A stretch of DNA of 34,765 bases, taken from the NCBI RefSeq assembly GCF_000428585.1, contig NZ_AUAF01000042.1, forward strand, positions 1-34,765. The letters run 5' to 3'. The position numbers and the translations under genes were made by a program. Numbering within the stretch: position 1 is the stretch's first letter; each line of letters starts with the position of its first letter. The DNA is from Zooshikella ganghwensis DSM 15267. GTDB lineage: Bacteria; Pseudomonadota; Gammaproteobacteria; Pseudomonadales; Zooshikellaceae. Shown in pieces: positions 15,777-26,071 of the stretch. The notes beneath the pieces were generated by a model, which was not told where the DNA came from, did not search any database, and saw nothing but the letters and a program-made list of their open reading frames with translations.

Positions 15777-16820
15777 CTAACCTTTAATTCTAGACAGCTT
15801 GGCAGGCGACTTTTGCCACCATGCCGCTAACACCTCTGCCCAAGTCTCATGATCATTAAGACAAGGAATCAGCGTTAATGACTCGCCTCCTGCAGCCTTA
15901 AATATTTCCTCACCTTGTATAGCAATTTCTTCTAGTGTTTCCAGGCAGTCAGATACAAAGGCAGGACACATAACCAGCAGTTTTTTTACACCCTGCTCTG
16001 CCAATGAAACCAACTGCTTATTAGTGTAAGGCTCCAACCATTTTGCTTTACCCAGGCGAGACTGAAAAGCAACAGAGTATTTGTCTTGCTCAATGCCTGC
16101 TTTTGCAACAAAGGCCGCAGTGGTCTTCAGGACCTGAGCACGATAACAAGTTAAGTGTGCAACTGAGCTTTGTTGGCAACAATCAGCTGAAGACAAACAG
16201 TGAGAACCTGTCGGATCATCTTTTCGAATATGTCGCTCTGGTACACCATGATAGCTAAATAGCAAGTGATCATAAGACTGCTGTAAAAATGGCTTAGCAA
16301 CGTCATACAAAGCACCAATATAAGCCTCATCTTCATAAAACACGGGGTGAACATAAACAGGTAAGCGTATATCTTGGTCTCGTGTAATACGCTCCAGCTC
16401 AACAACACATGTTTTAACCGTAGACATTGCATAATGCGGATAAAGAGGTACAACCAATATTTCTGTCACATCAGGTCGGCTCGCTAAGCTTATGAGCTCC
16501 TGCTCAATACTAGGAGAGCCATAGCGCATAGCATAACGCACACATACTGCTCGTGTTTTATTTGCTAATTGTTCGGTTAAACGCTCCGTTAATACTTTTA
16601 ATGGTGACCCTTCGGGCCACCAAATACTTGCATAAGCCCCAGCAGACTGCTTAGGGCGACGCGGCAGTACAAAACAGCTGACGATTAACCGACGCAACAG
16701 ATAAGGTAGGTCAATAACATACTTATCCATCAAAAATTGATTTAAGTAACGACGAACATCACTGACTGATGGCGAATCAGGTGAGCCAAGATTCACTAAA
16801 AGTACTGCACGTCCTTCCAT
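15777..16820 (-). CDS. hemH: Ferrochelatase (protohaem/coproporphyrin ferrochelatase)
   Basis: 347 residues. Inserts iron into the porphyrin in the last part of haem synthesis. Conserved N-terminal VLLVNLGSPDSP, catalytic His191 in LFSYHGVPERH, YSVAFQSRLG, and the acidic catalytic Glu294 in CPAFVSDCLETLEEI. An internal Cys cluster (Cys208, Cys214, Cys215, Cys225) lies where some bacterial ferrochelatases bind a [2Fe-2S] cluster. It begins 9 bp after the nhaA stop, with AGGA overlapping that stop (TGAGGACTATGAATG), so it is probably co-transcribed with nhaA. hemA, which starts the same pathway, is about 4.3 kb upstream on the same strand. Confidence 0.95.
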   Translation of the reverse strand: MEGRAVLLVNLGSPDSPSVSDVRRYLNQFLMDKYVIDLPYLLRRLIVSCFVLPRRPKQSAGAYASIWWPEGSPLKVLTERLTEQLANKTRAVCVRYAMRYGSPSIEQELISLASRPDVTEILVVPLYPHYAMSTVKTCVVELERITRDQDIRLPVYVHPVFYEDEAYIGALYDVAKPFLQQSYDHLLFSYHGVPERHIRKDDPTGSHCLSSADCCQQSSVAHLTCYRAQVLKTTAAFVAKAGIEQDKYSVAFQSRLGKAKWLEPYTNKQLVSLAEQGVKKLLVMCPAFVSDCLETLEEIAIQGEEIFKAAGGESLTLIPCLNDHETWAEVLAAWWQKSPAKLSRIKG

Positions 16821-16829
16821 TCATAGTCC

Positions 16830-18014
16830 TCAGTTGGCAAATGACTTTGTATTATTAGGAGCACCCTTCAGCACAAGATAACCAATAACACCTGAGAGTA
16901 AGGAGCCAAATAAAATACCAATACGATCTGTCATTAGATAATCACCACCAACTTGTTCAAATGCCAGTGAACCAATAAACAAGCTCATAGTAAAACCAAT
17001 ACCACACAACAGAGAAACCCCATACAACTGTCGCCACGTTGCATGACTAGGTAGTTTTGCCAGCCCAAGCTTAATTAAAGCCCAGGTAAAACCAAATACA
17101 CCTAGTTGTTTACCAATAAAAAGTCCGCCAATAACACCTAAAGGAATGGGATCAGTGACTGATTTTAAGTCTGTCATGCTTAGGCCAACACCCGCATTTG
17201 CAAAAGCAAAAATAGGCAAAATAGCAAAAGCAACCCAACTATGAAGTCCCGTTTCAAGCTTATGTAAGGGCGAAAGGACTGTGTGGTCTCCCGTTCTTAA
17301 TGGTACAGTAAACGCAATAAGCACGCCTGCTAGCGTTGCATGAACACCAGACTTTAACACACAGACCCACATAATGGTTCCCACAACCATGTATGGCCCT
17401 AAACGCAACACTTTAAAGCGATTAAGCAGCACTAATATCACTAGGCAAATTGAAGCAGCAATTATCGACTCGATTGATAAATCACTAGAGTAAAATAACG
17501 CAATAATAATAATGGCCCCTAAATCGTCAATAATTGCCAGAGCCATTAAAAAGATTTTTAATGAAGGAGGAACACGACTGCCTAATAGAGAGAGCACACC
17601 TAACGCAAATGCAATATCAGTTGCAGCTGGTATAGCCCACCCCTGAAGTGCCAAAGGGTCTTGGTAATTCATCGCGGCATAAATCGCAGCAGGTACAACC
17701 ATACCTCCCACTGCAGCTACCGAAGGCAAGAGCACTTTACTGGGAGAAGATAACTCCCCTGACAAAAACTCTCGCTTTACCTCAAGCCCAACAACCAGGA
17801 AAAAAACAGCCATCAAGCCATCATTAATCCACAACAAAATGGGTTTATCGACACCCAGTGTGCCAATTTTAATCACTAGTTCAACAGAGAGAAGCTGGTC
17901 ATAATAGTAAGAAAGTGGTGAGTTAACACAAATCAGTGCCAAAATAGCAGCAACCACCATAATTATGCCGCCCGCTGACTCTGTATGTAAAAAGTGCTTT
18001 ATTTTTTCAATCAT
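16830..18014 (-). CDS. nhaA: Na+/H+ antiporter NhaA
   Basis: 394 residues, about 12 membrane helices, inner membrane. It exchanges cytosolic Na+ (or Li+) for protons, giving salt and alkaline-pH tolerance, fitting a marine organism. The ion-binding residues fall at the E. coli numbering: Asp133 in ATDIAFALG and Asp163-Asp164 in IIDDLGAI; the N-terminal GLEVKREF segment is also conserved. The start has AGGGG upstream. The 5' region (18015-18225) contains two direct copies of TGTTGCAAT (18137-18145 and 18175-18183) that could be regulator sites. Closely followed by hemH. Confidence 0.95.
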   Translation of the reverse strand: MIEKIKHFLHTESAGGIIMVVAAILALICVNSPLSYYYDQLLSVELVIKIGTLGVDKPILLWINDGLMAVFFLVVGLEVKREFLSGELSSPSKVLLPSVAAVGGMVVPAAIYAAMNYQDPLALQGWAIPAATDIAFALGVLSLLGSRVPPSLKIFLMALAIIDDLGAIIIIALFYSSDLSIESIIAASICLVILVLLNRFKVLRLGPYMVVGTIMWVCVLKSGVHATLAGVLIAFTVPLRTGDHTVLSPLHKLETGLHSWVAFAILPIFAFANAGVGLSMTDLKSVTDPIPLGVIGGLFIGKQLGVFGFTWALIKLGLAKLPSHATWRQLYGVSLLCGIGFTMSLFIGSLAFEQVGGDYLMTDRIGILFGSLLSGVIGYLVLKGAPNNTKSFAN

Positions 18015-18190
18015 TGATACCCCTGAATAAACAACACCGGAAACCTATAGTTAGCATCTTAAGCTATATTAAAAAACCAGCATATATTAACAAGACAAAT
18101 AGGTACTTACCTTTATGCTGTTCATTATCACAGCACTGTTGCAATCTGAAGATTCTGGAGATTCTTTAAAAAATTGTTGCAATATCAGGT

Positions 18191-18210
18191 TAAATGTTCA
18201 TAAACATTTA
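18191..18210 (-). terminator. Short perfect hairpin after moeB
   Basis: TAAATGTT (18191-18198) and AACATTTA (18203-18210) form an 8-bp stem with a 4-base loop, 15 bp beyond the moeB stop. AT-rich and without a strong U-tract, so a weak terminator at best. Confidence 0.35.
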
Positions 18211-18225
18211 TCCGCAAAATACGGC

Positions 18226-18984
18226 TTATGACTTCTGATCAGCACAAACTTGGCACTGAGCATTTTTCGCTAGCTTCAATGAGCGCCAATCCATGTACTT
18301 TGCATCCAAAACCAGTAAGCGTCCAACCAATGTAGTGCCAAAACCAACTAACAGTTTAATCACTTCTGTAGCCTGAACAGTACCAATCATTCCCACCACT
18401 GACGCTAACACACCAGACTCACTACAGGTCATGGGTTGTTCTTCATATCCTTCTGGGTATAAACAGTGGTAGCATGGAGAGTTTGGCTGCCGCGAATCAA
18501 ATACCGTCACTTGTCCTGACAAACCAATTGCAGCCCCAGAAACAAGTGGTTTTTTGTGACGTACACAGAAACGATTCAGCACATAACGTGTATTAAAATT
18601 ATCTGTTGCATCAACAATAACATCAGCCTGCAGAATTTCATCCGGTAACTGCGCTTGAGTAAACTTACTTTTAATCGTGAAAATGTGTGTTGTAGGGTTA
18701 AGCTGCTTAAGTGCTTTACTTGCTGAAAGCACTTTATCCACACCTATCGAGTCAGAAGTATGCACAATTTGTCGTTGTAAATTTGACAGGTCCACCTGAT
18801 CAAAATCGACCAGTACTAGTTCACCCACTCCAGCAGCTGCAAGATACATACTTACAGGTGAACCTAATCCTCCAAGCCCAATAATTGCAACACGGCTTTT
18901 TGCTAACGCTTCCTGCCCCAGGATATCTACTTCTGGCAGCATAATCTGACGGCTATACCGAAGCAGCTCTTCATCACTTAGCAT
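18226..18984 (-). CDS. moeB: MoeB/ThiF-type sulphur-carrier adenylyltransferase
   Basis: 252 residues, cytosolic. Nucleotide-binding motif VAIIGLGGLGSP (about 32-43), LSNLQRQIVH with the ATP-contacting Arg, DATDNFNTRY (about 126-135), and two zinc-binding Cys pairs (CYHC near 172-175 and CQVC near the C-terminus). Enzymes of this family adenylate the C-terminal Gly-Gly of MoaD or ThiS-like carriers. The position after prfA-prmC matches moeB in Pseudomonas and E. coli relatives, which favours molybdopterin synthesis; a dual or ThiF role cannot be excluded, as no other Mo-cofactor gene is present. Start ATG with AAGGA upstream. Confidence 0.88.
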   Translation of the reverse strand: MLSDEELLRYSRQIMLPEVDILGQEALAKSRVAIIGLGGLGSPVSMYLAAAGVGELVLVDFDQVDLSNLQRQIVHTSDSIGVDKVLSASKALKQLNPTTHIFTIKSKFTQAQLPDEILQADVIVDATDNFNTRYVLNRFCVRHKKPLVSGAAIGLSGQVTVFDSRQPNSPCYHCLYPEGYEEQPMTCSESGVLASVVGMIGTVQATEVIKLLVGFGTTLVGRLLVLDAKYMDWRSLKLAKNAQCQVCADQKS

Positions 18985-19129
18985 AGGGTATTTTCCTTCG
19001 ACAGATTGGCCTCTTCACTGCATCTGAACAGGCAAGTCATTGCTAAACATTGCAGCATAACCATAAAAAGTGAAATACAACAGTTGATGACTTAATAGAC
19101 ACGATTAAATTACCCAAAAAGGGTTTAGC

Positions 19130-19981
19130 TTAGCACGATGGCCATATTCCCCAAGTAATTCGTTCCTGTCCACCAAAATCGAATGCGGACTGAACATGGG
19201 TATAACCCAGTTTAGTTAACAACTGTCGTACCACTTCAGCCTGCTGAAAACCATGCTCAAAGTACAAATACCCGCCCGGCTTCAAGTAGCAAGTACTTAA
19301 TTGTGCAATATGATTAATAGCCGCCATACCATTTTGTGCAGCAACCAAAGCAGATTTTGGCTCAAAGCGCACATCACCTTGCTGTAAGTGAGGGTCTAAG
19401 GCATCAATATACGGAGGGTTACTGACAATAATGTTGTAGCGTGTCGCTTCAGGAATTGCTGAAAACCAGTCACTTTCAAGAAACTGAATATTATTAACAC
19501 CGACACGCAGCTGATTACGCCTTGCCAGCGCTACCGCCTCAGGCACCACATCCCCCCCCAGTACTTGCCAATGAGGTCGCTCATAGGCAAGCGCCAACGC
19601 AATAGCACCTGTACCAGAGCCTAAATCCAACACTTGGTTACTCTGTTCTTTTGCATGATGCTGCAAAATCGTCTCAACCAATAATTCCGTATCAGCGCGA
19701 GGGATGAGGGTGGCATTTGATACCTCAAGATCAAATTTCCAAAACCCCCTTTCCCCAAGTAAATGAGCGACAGGCTGTCCCTCTTTACGTGCATCCAACA
19801 ATGCCAAAAAAGCGGTTTGCTGTTCGCAAGACAGTGTTTTTTCTGGCCAGGTAAAGCAGTAGCTCCGAGGTTGCTTTAATACAAAGCAAAGCAAGTGCTC
19901 AATATCAACTTCAGGCTCACTAGAAACTGTTTTCAGATCACCCGCCATCGCTAGGGCTTGCGCAATAGTTAACTCAGTCAT
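19130..19981 (-). CDS. prmC: Release-factor glutamine methyltransferase PrmC
   Basis: 283 residues from ATG 19981. Methylates the GGQ glutamine of RF1 and RF2. S-adenosylmethionine-binding [11 protein letters not shown] (about 119-129), catalytic NPPY (188-191), and the N-terminal helical RF-binding domain with LIPRADTEL are all present. The start overlaps the prfA stop by 8 bases; a GTG one codon further up is possible but the ATG is preferred. Encoded directly after its substrate's gene, as in most gammaproteobacteria. Confidence 0.95.
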   Translation of the reverse strand: MTELTIAQALAMAGDLKTVSSEPEVDIEHLLCFVLKQPRSYCFTWPEKTLSCEQQTAFLALLDARKEGQPVAHLLGERGFWKFDLEVSNATLIPRADTELLVETILQHHAKEQSNQVLDLGSGTGAIALALAYERPHWQVLGGDVVPEAVALARRNQLRVGVNNIQFLESDWFSAIPEATRYNIIVSNPPYIDALDPHLQQGDVRFEPKSALVAAQNGMAAINHIAQLSTCYLKPGGYLYFEHGFQQAEVVRQLLTKLGYTHVQSAFDFGGQERITWGIWPSC

Positions 19982-21059
19982 CACTCATGGATGCCAGTAG
20001 CTCGGCCTGATGCTCATGAAGTAATGGCTGTATTACAGAACCTAAAGAGCCTTCCATTACCTCTGGTAACTTATACAGTGTTAGATTGATACGGTGATCC
20101 GTAACCCGGCCTTGTGGATAATTATACGTTCTAATCCGTTCCGAACGATCACCACTACCCACCAGACTCTTACGCTGGTCAGCCACTTCTTTCCGCGCAA
20201 CTTCTTCAGCAGCAGAATTTAATTTCGCCGCTAACAGTGACATCGCTTTTGCTCTGTTTTTATGCTGAGAACGTTCATCCTGGCATTCAACGACAATCCC
20301 TGTGGGTAAGTGCGTTAGACGAATAGCAGAGTCTGTTTTGTTAACGTGCTGTCCACCCGCTCCAGATGCCCGGAAAGTATCGATGCGCAAGTCGGCTTTA
20401 TTGATTTCTATCTGCTCTATTTCATCAGGCTCAGCCATGATCGCAACAGTACATGCTGAAGTATGAATACGGCCTTGAGACTCAGTTTCAGGCACACGCT
20501 GTACACGGTGAGCACCTGACTCAAACTTGAGCATACCGTAAACACCTTCACCCACTACCCGACTGATAATTTCTTTATAACCGCCATGCTCACCCTCATT
20601 GGTGCTAACTACTTCCACTTTCCACTTTTGTTGCTCAGCATAACGGCTGTACATACGGAACAAGTCACCGGCAAAGATAGCGGCTTCATCACCACCTGTT
20701 CCAGCACGTATTTCTAGGAAAATATTGTGAGAATCATTAGGGTCTTTAGGCAATAATAAAACCTGTAATGCTTGCTCAAGCTCTTCAATAAGCTTTGCTG
20801 TTGTCACTAACTCTTCCTGAGCCATTTCTCGCATTTCTGCATCGCCATCTTTGGCTAAAGCTTCAGCTTCTTCGTGATCTTCTTTGGCTTGTTGATACTT
20901 TTTAAAGCAGCTGACAACATCCTCTAAATCGGCATATTCTTTAGAGAATTTACGAAATCGCTCCTGGTCGGTAATGACTTCTGCATCACTTAGGAGGGCG
21001 GCCAATTCTTCATAGCGCTCGGCCAGGTTTTCTAATTTAGCGTGAATAGAAGGCTTCAT
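19974..21059 (-). CDS. prfA: Peptide chain release factor 1
   Basis: 361 residues, standard length. Reads UAA and UAG stop codons. The codon-recognition tripeptide is of the P-x-T class (PET, about 190-192, where PAT is commoner), and the catalytic GGQ is at 235-237 in [18 protein letters not shown]. The N-terminal domain 1 is a helical, acidic coiled region. Its Gln237 is the target of PrmC encoded next. Start ATG with GAGG upstream; 58 bp after hemA. Confidence 0.96.
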   Translation of the reverse strand: MKPSIHAKLENLAERYEELAALLSDAEVITDQERFRKFSKEYADLEDVVSCFKKYQQAKEDHEEAEALAKDGDAEMREMAQEELVTTAKLIEELEQALQVLLLPKDPNDSHNIFLEIRAGTGGDEAAIFAGDLFRMYSRYAEQQKWKVEVVSTNEGEHGGYKEIISRVVGEGVYGMLKFESGAHRVQRVPETESQGRIHTSACTVAIMAEPDEIEQIEINKADLRIDTFRASGAGGQHVNKTDSAIRLTHLPTGIVVECQDERSQHKNRAKAMSLLAAKLNSAAEEVARKEVADQRKSLVGSGDRSERIRTYNYPQGRVTDHRINLTLYKLPEVMEGSLGSVIQPLLHEHQAELLASMSDD

Positions 21060-21117
21060 GATCCTCAGACTTTCAAGTGTTAATACTTAACAAAAATTAC
21101 AAGAATTAGCGCAAGGG

Positions 21118-22371
21118 CTATTGATCTGTTTCAAACAGGTACTGTGCCCAGTTAACCAAATCCATTCTTCCTTCAGCCCCTGCTTTCTTGATTTGCACAC
21201 TGGGCGCATGCGTTAATTTATTCGTCAGTGCATGTGCAAACTGAGCTAACACTGCCTCCGGATCTGCCCCATTTTTTAATTGACGTTGTGCTTTCTCTAA
21301 TTCAGTTTCCTTGAGCATATCCGCTTTTTTTCGAATGGCTTTCAGCACATCAATCGCATCAAGCTCTTTGAGCTTGAGCATAAACTCTGCAGCACCCTCT
21401 AATACCAGCTTCTCGGCCTCTGATGCGGCTTGCTCACGCTGCCGAACATTCTCATCAATCACTTCACGAAGATCATCAACGGTATATAAATATACATCAG
21501 CAAGCTCACTGACTTCGGGTTCAATATCCCGAGGAACGGCTAGATCAACCATAAACATTGGCCGGTGTTTACGCACCTTCAATGCTCGTTCAGTAGCCCC
21601 TTTGCCAAGCACAGGCAGCTGGCTGGCTGTTGAAGCAATAACTATATCCACCTTGGGAAGATAATCAGGAATGTCAGCTAAAGCAATTGATTGCGCATTG
21701 AACTTATCTGCTAATTTCGCAGCTCGATCTAATGTTCGATTGGCAAAAATAATGGTTTTAACATTGATATCAAACAAATGCCGAGCAACAAGCTCAATGG
21801 TTTCTCCAGCGCCAATCAGCAGAACAGATGTTTCTGATAAATCAGCAAAGATTTGCCGAGCGAGTGAAACTGCAGCATAAGCTATTGAAACAGGGTTTTG
21901 TCCAATACTGGTTTGAGTTCGTACTTGCTTGGCAACAGAAAAACAAGTCTGAAACAAGCGTCGTAATGCCGGTCCAACAGTTCCTGCTTCTTGTGCCTGC
22001 GCATAAGCCGTTTTAATCTGCCCAAGAATTTGCGGTTCTCCCAGCACCATTGAATCCAAACCACAGGCTACCCGGATAAGATGCTGAACTGCCTGTTCTT
22101 GTTTATGGCAGTAAATGTAATTGCTCACATCTTCATCATGTAAATGATGATACTCAGAAAGCCAATGGAGTAATACTTTAGGCTCAACTTGGTCTAAAGA
22201 GCAGTAAATTTCTGTCCGGTTACAGGTAGAGAGTATGGCGGTTTCTCGAACTCCCATTATTTTCTGGGCAGACAGCAAGGCATCTTGCAGTCGCTCAGGC
22301 GTAAACGATACTCGCTCACGCATCGCAATGCTTGCTGTATTATGATTTATTCCCAGTGCCAAAAAACCCAT
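21118..22371 (-). CDS. hemA: Glutamyl-tRNA reductase
   Basis: 417 residues. First committed enzyme of the C5 route to haem: reduces glutamyl-tRNA to glutamate-1-semialdehyde with NADPH. Catalytic Cys50 in STCNRTEIY, the [17 protein letters not shown] segment, the NADPH-binding VLLIGAGE and a C-terminal dimerisation helix are present. First gene of hemA-prfA-prmC-moeB on the minus strand; diverges from the TPR lipoprotein gene. Confidence 0.96.
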   Translation of the reverse strand: MGFLALGINHNTASIAMRERVSFTPERLQDALLSAQKIMGVRETAILSTCNRTEIYCSLDQVEPKVLLHWLSEYHHLHDEDVSNYIYCHKQEQAVQHLIRVACGLDSMVLGEPQILGQIKTAYAQAQEAGTVGPALRRLFQTCFSVAKQVRTQTSIGQNPVSIAYAAVSLARQIFADLSETSVLLIGAGETIELVARHLFDINVKTIIFANRTLDRAAKLADKFNAQSIALADIPDYLPKVDIVIASTASQLPVLGKGATERALKVRKHRPMFMVDLAVPRDIEPEVSELADVYLYTVDDLREVIDENVRQREQAASEAEKLVLEGAAEFMLKLKELDAIDVLKAIRKKADMLKETELEKAQRQLKNGADPEAVLAQFAHALTNKLTHAPSVQIKKAGAEGRMDLVNWAQYLFETDQ

Positions 22372-22789
22372 ATCACTTCACTAATTATCAGGACCTGTTC
22401 ACAGCATCAATATACCCCTTACGAAGGGTACAACATCAATTTTTACTGCTAGACAATACCGAACTTAACTTATTCTTAGGCGTAAAGACCGCGAATTTTC
22501 CTATGAATAACCTATAACTGCAACCAGCCCGTTAGGATTACAAAATATTGCATCCACATTGAACAGTTTATCAATCAATCAGTCTACACTTGCAGAATAC
22601 CCCTAAAACTGCCAATGTGAATATGCAAAAAAACATGAGAATGTTTCTTTCTAAGATAAGTCAGAATTTACCCAGTGGTCCATGCGCGAAGTAAGGCATC
22701 AGTCTTCAAAGCAATTTTTTCTGGCGAGGCGCTTTTCTGCGCTTGGTAAGTGACTGGCGAACTATCGATTACGTAGGTATTAAACATTG
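22372..22789. other. Divergent promoter region, 418 bp
   Basis: Between hemA (minus) and the TPR lipoprotein gene (plus). Contains small hairpins, e.g. AAACAT-GAGA-ATGTTT at 22631-22646 and a TACCCC/GGGTA-type near-palindrome about 22410-22430 in the hemA leader. No ORF or RNA gene is supported, and no strong consensus promoter was found. Confidence 0.5.
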
Positions 22790-24508
22790 ATGACCACACT
22801 TCGCAATGGAACACTCTTATTAACAGTTACGCTTTGTGCCACACTTGCAGGTTGTACCGGGCTAAAGCCTTCAGAGGATAAAAAAGCATCACAGCAAACT
22901 GAAGCCCCCCCTACAGCCTCTTTCACTCCTGACACTCTATACGCATTGCTATTAGCTGAACTGGCAAATAAGCAGCAGCGCTTTGATATTGGCCTGGGAA
23001 ATTACCTACGCGAAGCACAAAAAACTAAAGACCCAGGTGTGGCTGAACGTGCCTATCAAATTGCCCAATATATTGGTGCCAAGCAGGCTGCCCTACAAGC
23101 AGCCTCTTTATGGAGTGAAACGGATCCAGCCAATACCCGCGCCCTCCAAGCCAAAGCTATTCACTTAAGCTATAACGGTCAGTTTGAAGCAGCCTTGCAG
23201 GCAATGCTTGAGTCTCTGGCATTAGATGGTGAAACCCACTTTGACTTTATCGCCCTCAATGCCGCTGAATTACCTAGCTCAGAGCGCACTAAACTCATAG
23301 CCATGTTTAACCAGGCACTAGCACAGCATCCTGAAAACACACAACTGCGCTTTGCCAAAGCATTATTGCTTGAACAAAATGAACAGTATCAGCAAAGTCT
23401 GGAACTTGTTGACGAAGTACTAGATGACAGTGAGCCTTCCCCCAAAGTCATCAACCTCAAAGGCCGCTTACTCATTCACCTCAAACAGTATGAAGAAGCT
23501 GAAAACTACCTGGCAAAAGCCATAAAGAGTCATAAGGAAGATGTACGCCTTCGTCTTCTATACGCACGCACCCTAATACATCAGAAAAAACTAGAAGACG
23601 CTCAAACTCAGTTTACTGAACTGCAAAAATTATCACCTAATGACTCCAAAATTATTTTTTCACTTGGTCTGATTACCCTCGAAAATGAAATGTACGAAAA
23701 GGCCGCAAGCTATTTCAAGCAGTTGCAAAGTGATAAGCAACTCAGTAATGCTGCTAATTATTATCTAGGTCGGATTGCAGAAGAACAAAAACAGTTTGAT
23801 AAAGCCATCCAGTTTTACACAAAGGTTGAGCCAAGCCATGAGTTTTCTCAGGCTTACTATCAGCTAGCGTTAATCTTGCTAGAACAAAAGCAAACCAAAG
23901 CTATTACTGATTACTTTAATCAGGCCCGTAAAGATTTCCCTAAGCTATCCGCGCAACTTTATATGATTGAGGCTGAAGCCTACAGCAACCAGCGGGCCTA
24001 CCCAGAAGCCAAGCAAACGCTTGACCAAGCATTACAAACAGAACCCAATCATATTAACCTACGATACGCGAGAGCCATGGTTGCTGAAAAAATGGGCAAC
24101 CTTGACCTTTTGGAGTCAGATCTTCGCTCAATTATTAAGCTAGACCCCAATAATGCCCTTGCCCTCAATGCGCTTGGTTATACTCTCGCCAATAAAACCA
24201 ATCGCCTGCAAGAAGCCAAAAAATTAATTGAGCAAGCCTACAGTATTACACCCAATGACCCTGCGGTTATTGATAGCTTGGGTTGGGTAGAGTTTAGACT
24301 TGGCAACCATCAACAAGCATTAACCTTGCTTCGCAAAGCGTTTGCAGCCTTTCCAGATCATGAGGTTGCAGCGCATCTCGGTGAAGTGCTCTGGGTATTG
24401 GGCAAAAAACAAGAAGCGCTCGATGTTTGGCAAAAAGCCTTGCAAGAAAAGCCAGATAGTGAAATTCTGCAGCGCACAATGCAACGCCTCAATGTCCAAA
24501 AACCATAG
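22790..24508 (+). CDS. TPR-repeat outer-membrane lipoprotein (PA4667-like)
   Basis: 572 residues from ATG 22790 (the TTG just before it is not needed). Lipobox LAGC, lipidated Cys22, Thr at +2. Most of the mature protein is tandem tetratricopeptide repeats; clear units include QYEEAENYLAKAIKSH (about 230), QFDKAIQFYTKVEPSH (about 340), LALNALGYTLANKTNRLQEA (about 460) and the GNHQQALTLLRKAFAAFPDH unit (about 505-525). The same gene lies between hemA and lolB in Pseudomonas. TPRs imply a protein-protein scaffold in the envelope; the precise role is unknown. Followed 19 bp later by lolB. Confidence 0.85.
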   Translation: MTTLRNGTLLLTVTLCATLAGCTGLKPSEDKKASQQTEAPPTASFTPDTLYALLLAELANKQQRFDIGLGNYLREAQKTKDPGVAERAYQIAQYIGAKQAALQAASLWSETDPANTRALQAKAIHLSYNGQFEAALQAMLESLALDGETHFDFIALNAAELPSSERTKLIAMFNQALAQHPENTQLRFAKALLLEQNEQYQQSLELVDEVLDDSEPSPKVINLKGRLLIHLKQYEEAENYLAKAIKSHKEDVRLRLLYARTLIHQKKLEDAQTQFTELQKLSPNDSKIIFSLGLITLENEMYEKAASYFKQLQSDKQLSNAANYYLGRIAEEQKQFDKAIQFYTKVEPSHEFSQAYYQLALILLEQKQTKAITDYFNQARKDFPKLSAQLYMIEAEAYSNQRAYPEAKQTLDQALQTEPNHINLRYARAMVAEKMGNLDLLESDLRSIIKLDPNNALALNALGYTLANKTNRLQEAKKLIEQAYSITPNDPAVIDSLGWVEFRLGNHQQALTLLRKAFAAFPDHEVAAHLGEVLWVLGKKQEALDVWQKALQEKPDSEILQRTMQRLNVQKP

Positions 24509-24527
24509 ACCTTAACCAAACAATCTT

Positions 24528-25166
24528 ATGAAGACATTTCGCTTATTTCTTATTGTGACACTGACGTTACTTGCCAGTGGATGTTCTTTATTACAAAGTG
24601 TCAAAACAGACTACTGGCCCTTAGATAAAGAAAAACAAGCGCTTAACTTAAGCGAGCGAGAAAAGTTTTGGCTGAAGCACCAGCAACAATTATCGAAAAT
24701 TGATACCTGGTCATTAGAAGGTAAACTAGGTATTCGTACGCCAAATGACAGCTCTAGTGCTTACTTGGACTGGGAGCAACAAAACCACCTTTATACTATT
24801 CGTCTATCTGGACCTTTAGGTCAGGGTGTTGCTGAAATCATGGGCAAACCAGGCTGGGTTGTCATGAATACAGCTGATTCAAGACTATTTACCGCTGACA
24901 GCCCAGAACAACTACTCGCTCGTGAGCTTGGCTGGACACTGCCTATTTCTAATATGCAACACTGGATTAAAGGCATTCCTGACCCATCCAGTGATACCCA
25001 ACCTAATCTGAACGAACAGGGCCTGCTGGCAGAAATCAAACAAAATGGCTGGGAAATTAAGTATTTCGATTATCAGCAGTTTAATAACCTATGGCTGCCT
25101 AGAAAGATCAGAGTCAGTAATGACCAGTACAAATTAACGTTCATTATTAGTGAATGGCACATTTAA
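24528..25166 (+). CDS. lolB: Outer-membrane lipoprotein receptor LolB
   Basis: 212 residues. Signal peptide with lipobox LASGC, lipidated Cys19, Ser at +2 (outer-membrane sorted). The mature protein is a LolA/LolB half-barrel: WSLEGKLGIRTPNDSSSAYL near the N-terminus, LSGPLGQGVAEIMG, and the C-terminal LPRKIRVSND-type strand. It accepts lipoproteins from LolA and inserts them into the outer membrane. Placed between the TPR lipoprotein and ispE as in Pseudomonas, 24 bp before ispE. Confidence 0.93.
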   Translation: MKTFRLFLIVTLTLLASGCSLLQSVKTDYWPLDKEKQALNLSEREKFWLKHQQQLSKIDTWSLEGKLGIRTPNDSSSAYLDWEQQNHLYTIRLSGPLGQGVAEIMGKPGWVVMNTADSRLFTADSPEQLLARELGWTLPISNMQHWIKGIPDPSSDTQPNLNEQGLLAEIKQNGWEIKYFDYQQFNNLWLPRKIRVSNDQYKLTFIISEWHI

Positions 25167-25190
25167 TCGAGACTCATTTGATTTCAGCCT

Positions 25191-26045
25191 ATGCAGCAGT
25201 TAACACTCCCCGCACCCGCAAAGCTTAATTTGTTTCTTCATATCTTAGGGCGCAGAGTTGATGGCTACCATCAGCTCCAAACCCTGTTTCAGTTTCTTGA
25301 TTTAGCTGATGACATCACCATGACAGTGCGTGATGATGGGAAACTCAATTTACTGACACCTTTTGCGGGTTTGGCTGATTGCGATAACTTAGCGATCAAA
25401 GCCGCCAAAATACTACAGTTAGCAACCAATACCTCCCTGGGTGCCGATATTTCAATTCACAAATGCTTACCTATGGGTGGTGGTGTTGGGGGAGGCAGCT
25501 CTAATGCTGCAACGGTTTTGCATGGCCTGAACATACTTTGGCAAACCCGTCTCTCTAATGAAAAACTTGCCGAACTTGGATTACAGCTTGGGGCTGATGT
25601 CCCTGTGTTTGTTCATGGGCAGGCAGCCTGGGCAGAAGGTGTGGGTGAACAACTGACTCCAGTAGTACTGCCAGAACCTTGGTTTATTCTGGTAAAGCCA
25701 AACTGCCACATCAGTACAGCCGAAATTTTTCAGCACCCAGATTTGACAAGAGACTCTGATCCTATTACAGTTGCCGCCTACTTGCAGCGGGGTGCTAGAA
25801 ACGACTGCGAGGCAATCGTTAGAAAGCGTTATCCAGAGGTTGATAAAGTTTTCAAATTGCTTAATAATCTCGCCCCGACAAGATTGACCGGAACAGGTGC
25901 TTGTCTATTTGCTGAATTTGCAGATAAAAACAGCGCCGAACGAGCTTTTAAGCAGCTACCGGATGATCTGCAAGCCTTCCTTGCAAGAGGGTGTAACCAG
26001 TCAATATTACACAAACACTTGCAAAGCCGGACGAATTCAATATAA
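25191..26045 (+). CDS. ispE: 4-diphosphocytidyl-2-C-methyl-D-erythritol kinase
   Basis: 284 residues, GHMP kinase of the non-mevalonate isoprenoid pathway. Motif 1 is PAPAKLNLFLHILGRR with Lys11; the ATP-binding glycine-rich loop is PMGGGVGGGSSNAA (about 94-107); the catalytic Asp is in LGADVPVF (about 140); motif 3 is TGTGACLFAEF. Normal length. The stop codon lies inside the -10 hexamer of the downstream tRNA-Gln promoter. Confidence 0.95.
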   Translation: MQQLTLPAPAKLNLFLHILGRRVDGYHQLQTLFQFLDLADDITMTVRDDGKLNLLTPFAGLADCDNLAIKAAKILQLATNTSLGADISIHKCLPMGGGVGGGSSNAATVLHGLNILWQTRLSNEKLAELGLQLGADVPVFVHGQAAWAEGVGEQLTPVVLPEPWFILVKPNCHISTAEIFQHPDLTRDSDPITVAAYLQRGARNDCEAIVRKRYPEVDKVFKLLNNLAPTRLTGTGACLFAEFADKNSAERAFKQLPDDLQAFLARGCNQSILHKHLQSRTNSI

Positions 26046-26046
26046 T
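26019..26046 (+). promoter_or_regulatory. Promoter of tRNA-Gln (and probably prs)
   Basis: -35 TTGCAA (26019-26024), 16-base spacer, perfect -10 TATAAT (26041-26046), then a GC-containing discriminator (TCGCACCC). It overlaps the 3' end of ispE, and the TAA stop of ispE is within TATAAT. The tRNA begins 26 bases downstream of the -10. The layout suggests growth-rate control of the tRNA. Confidence 0.75.
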
Positions 26047-26071
26047 TCGCACCCGGTAACACACAAGACAC

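Noticed and set aside
18137-18183. Direct TGTTGCAAT repeats upstream of nhaA as a strong regulatory call
   Set aside because: Two 9-base copies alone are weak; mentioned with nhaA but not listed as a site.
21311-21664. Plus-strand frame inside hemA, Ser/Ala-rich
   Set aside because: Antisense shadow of hemA codons; no signal or domain.
22410-22430. Near-palindrome in the hemA leader
   Set aside because: Arms are short and imperfect; without conservation data it cannot be separated from chance.
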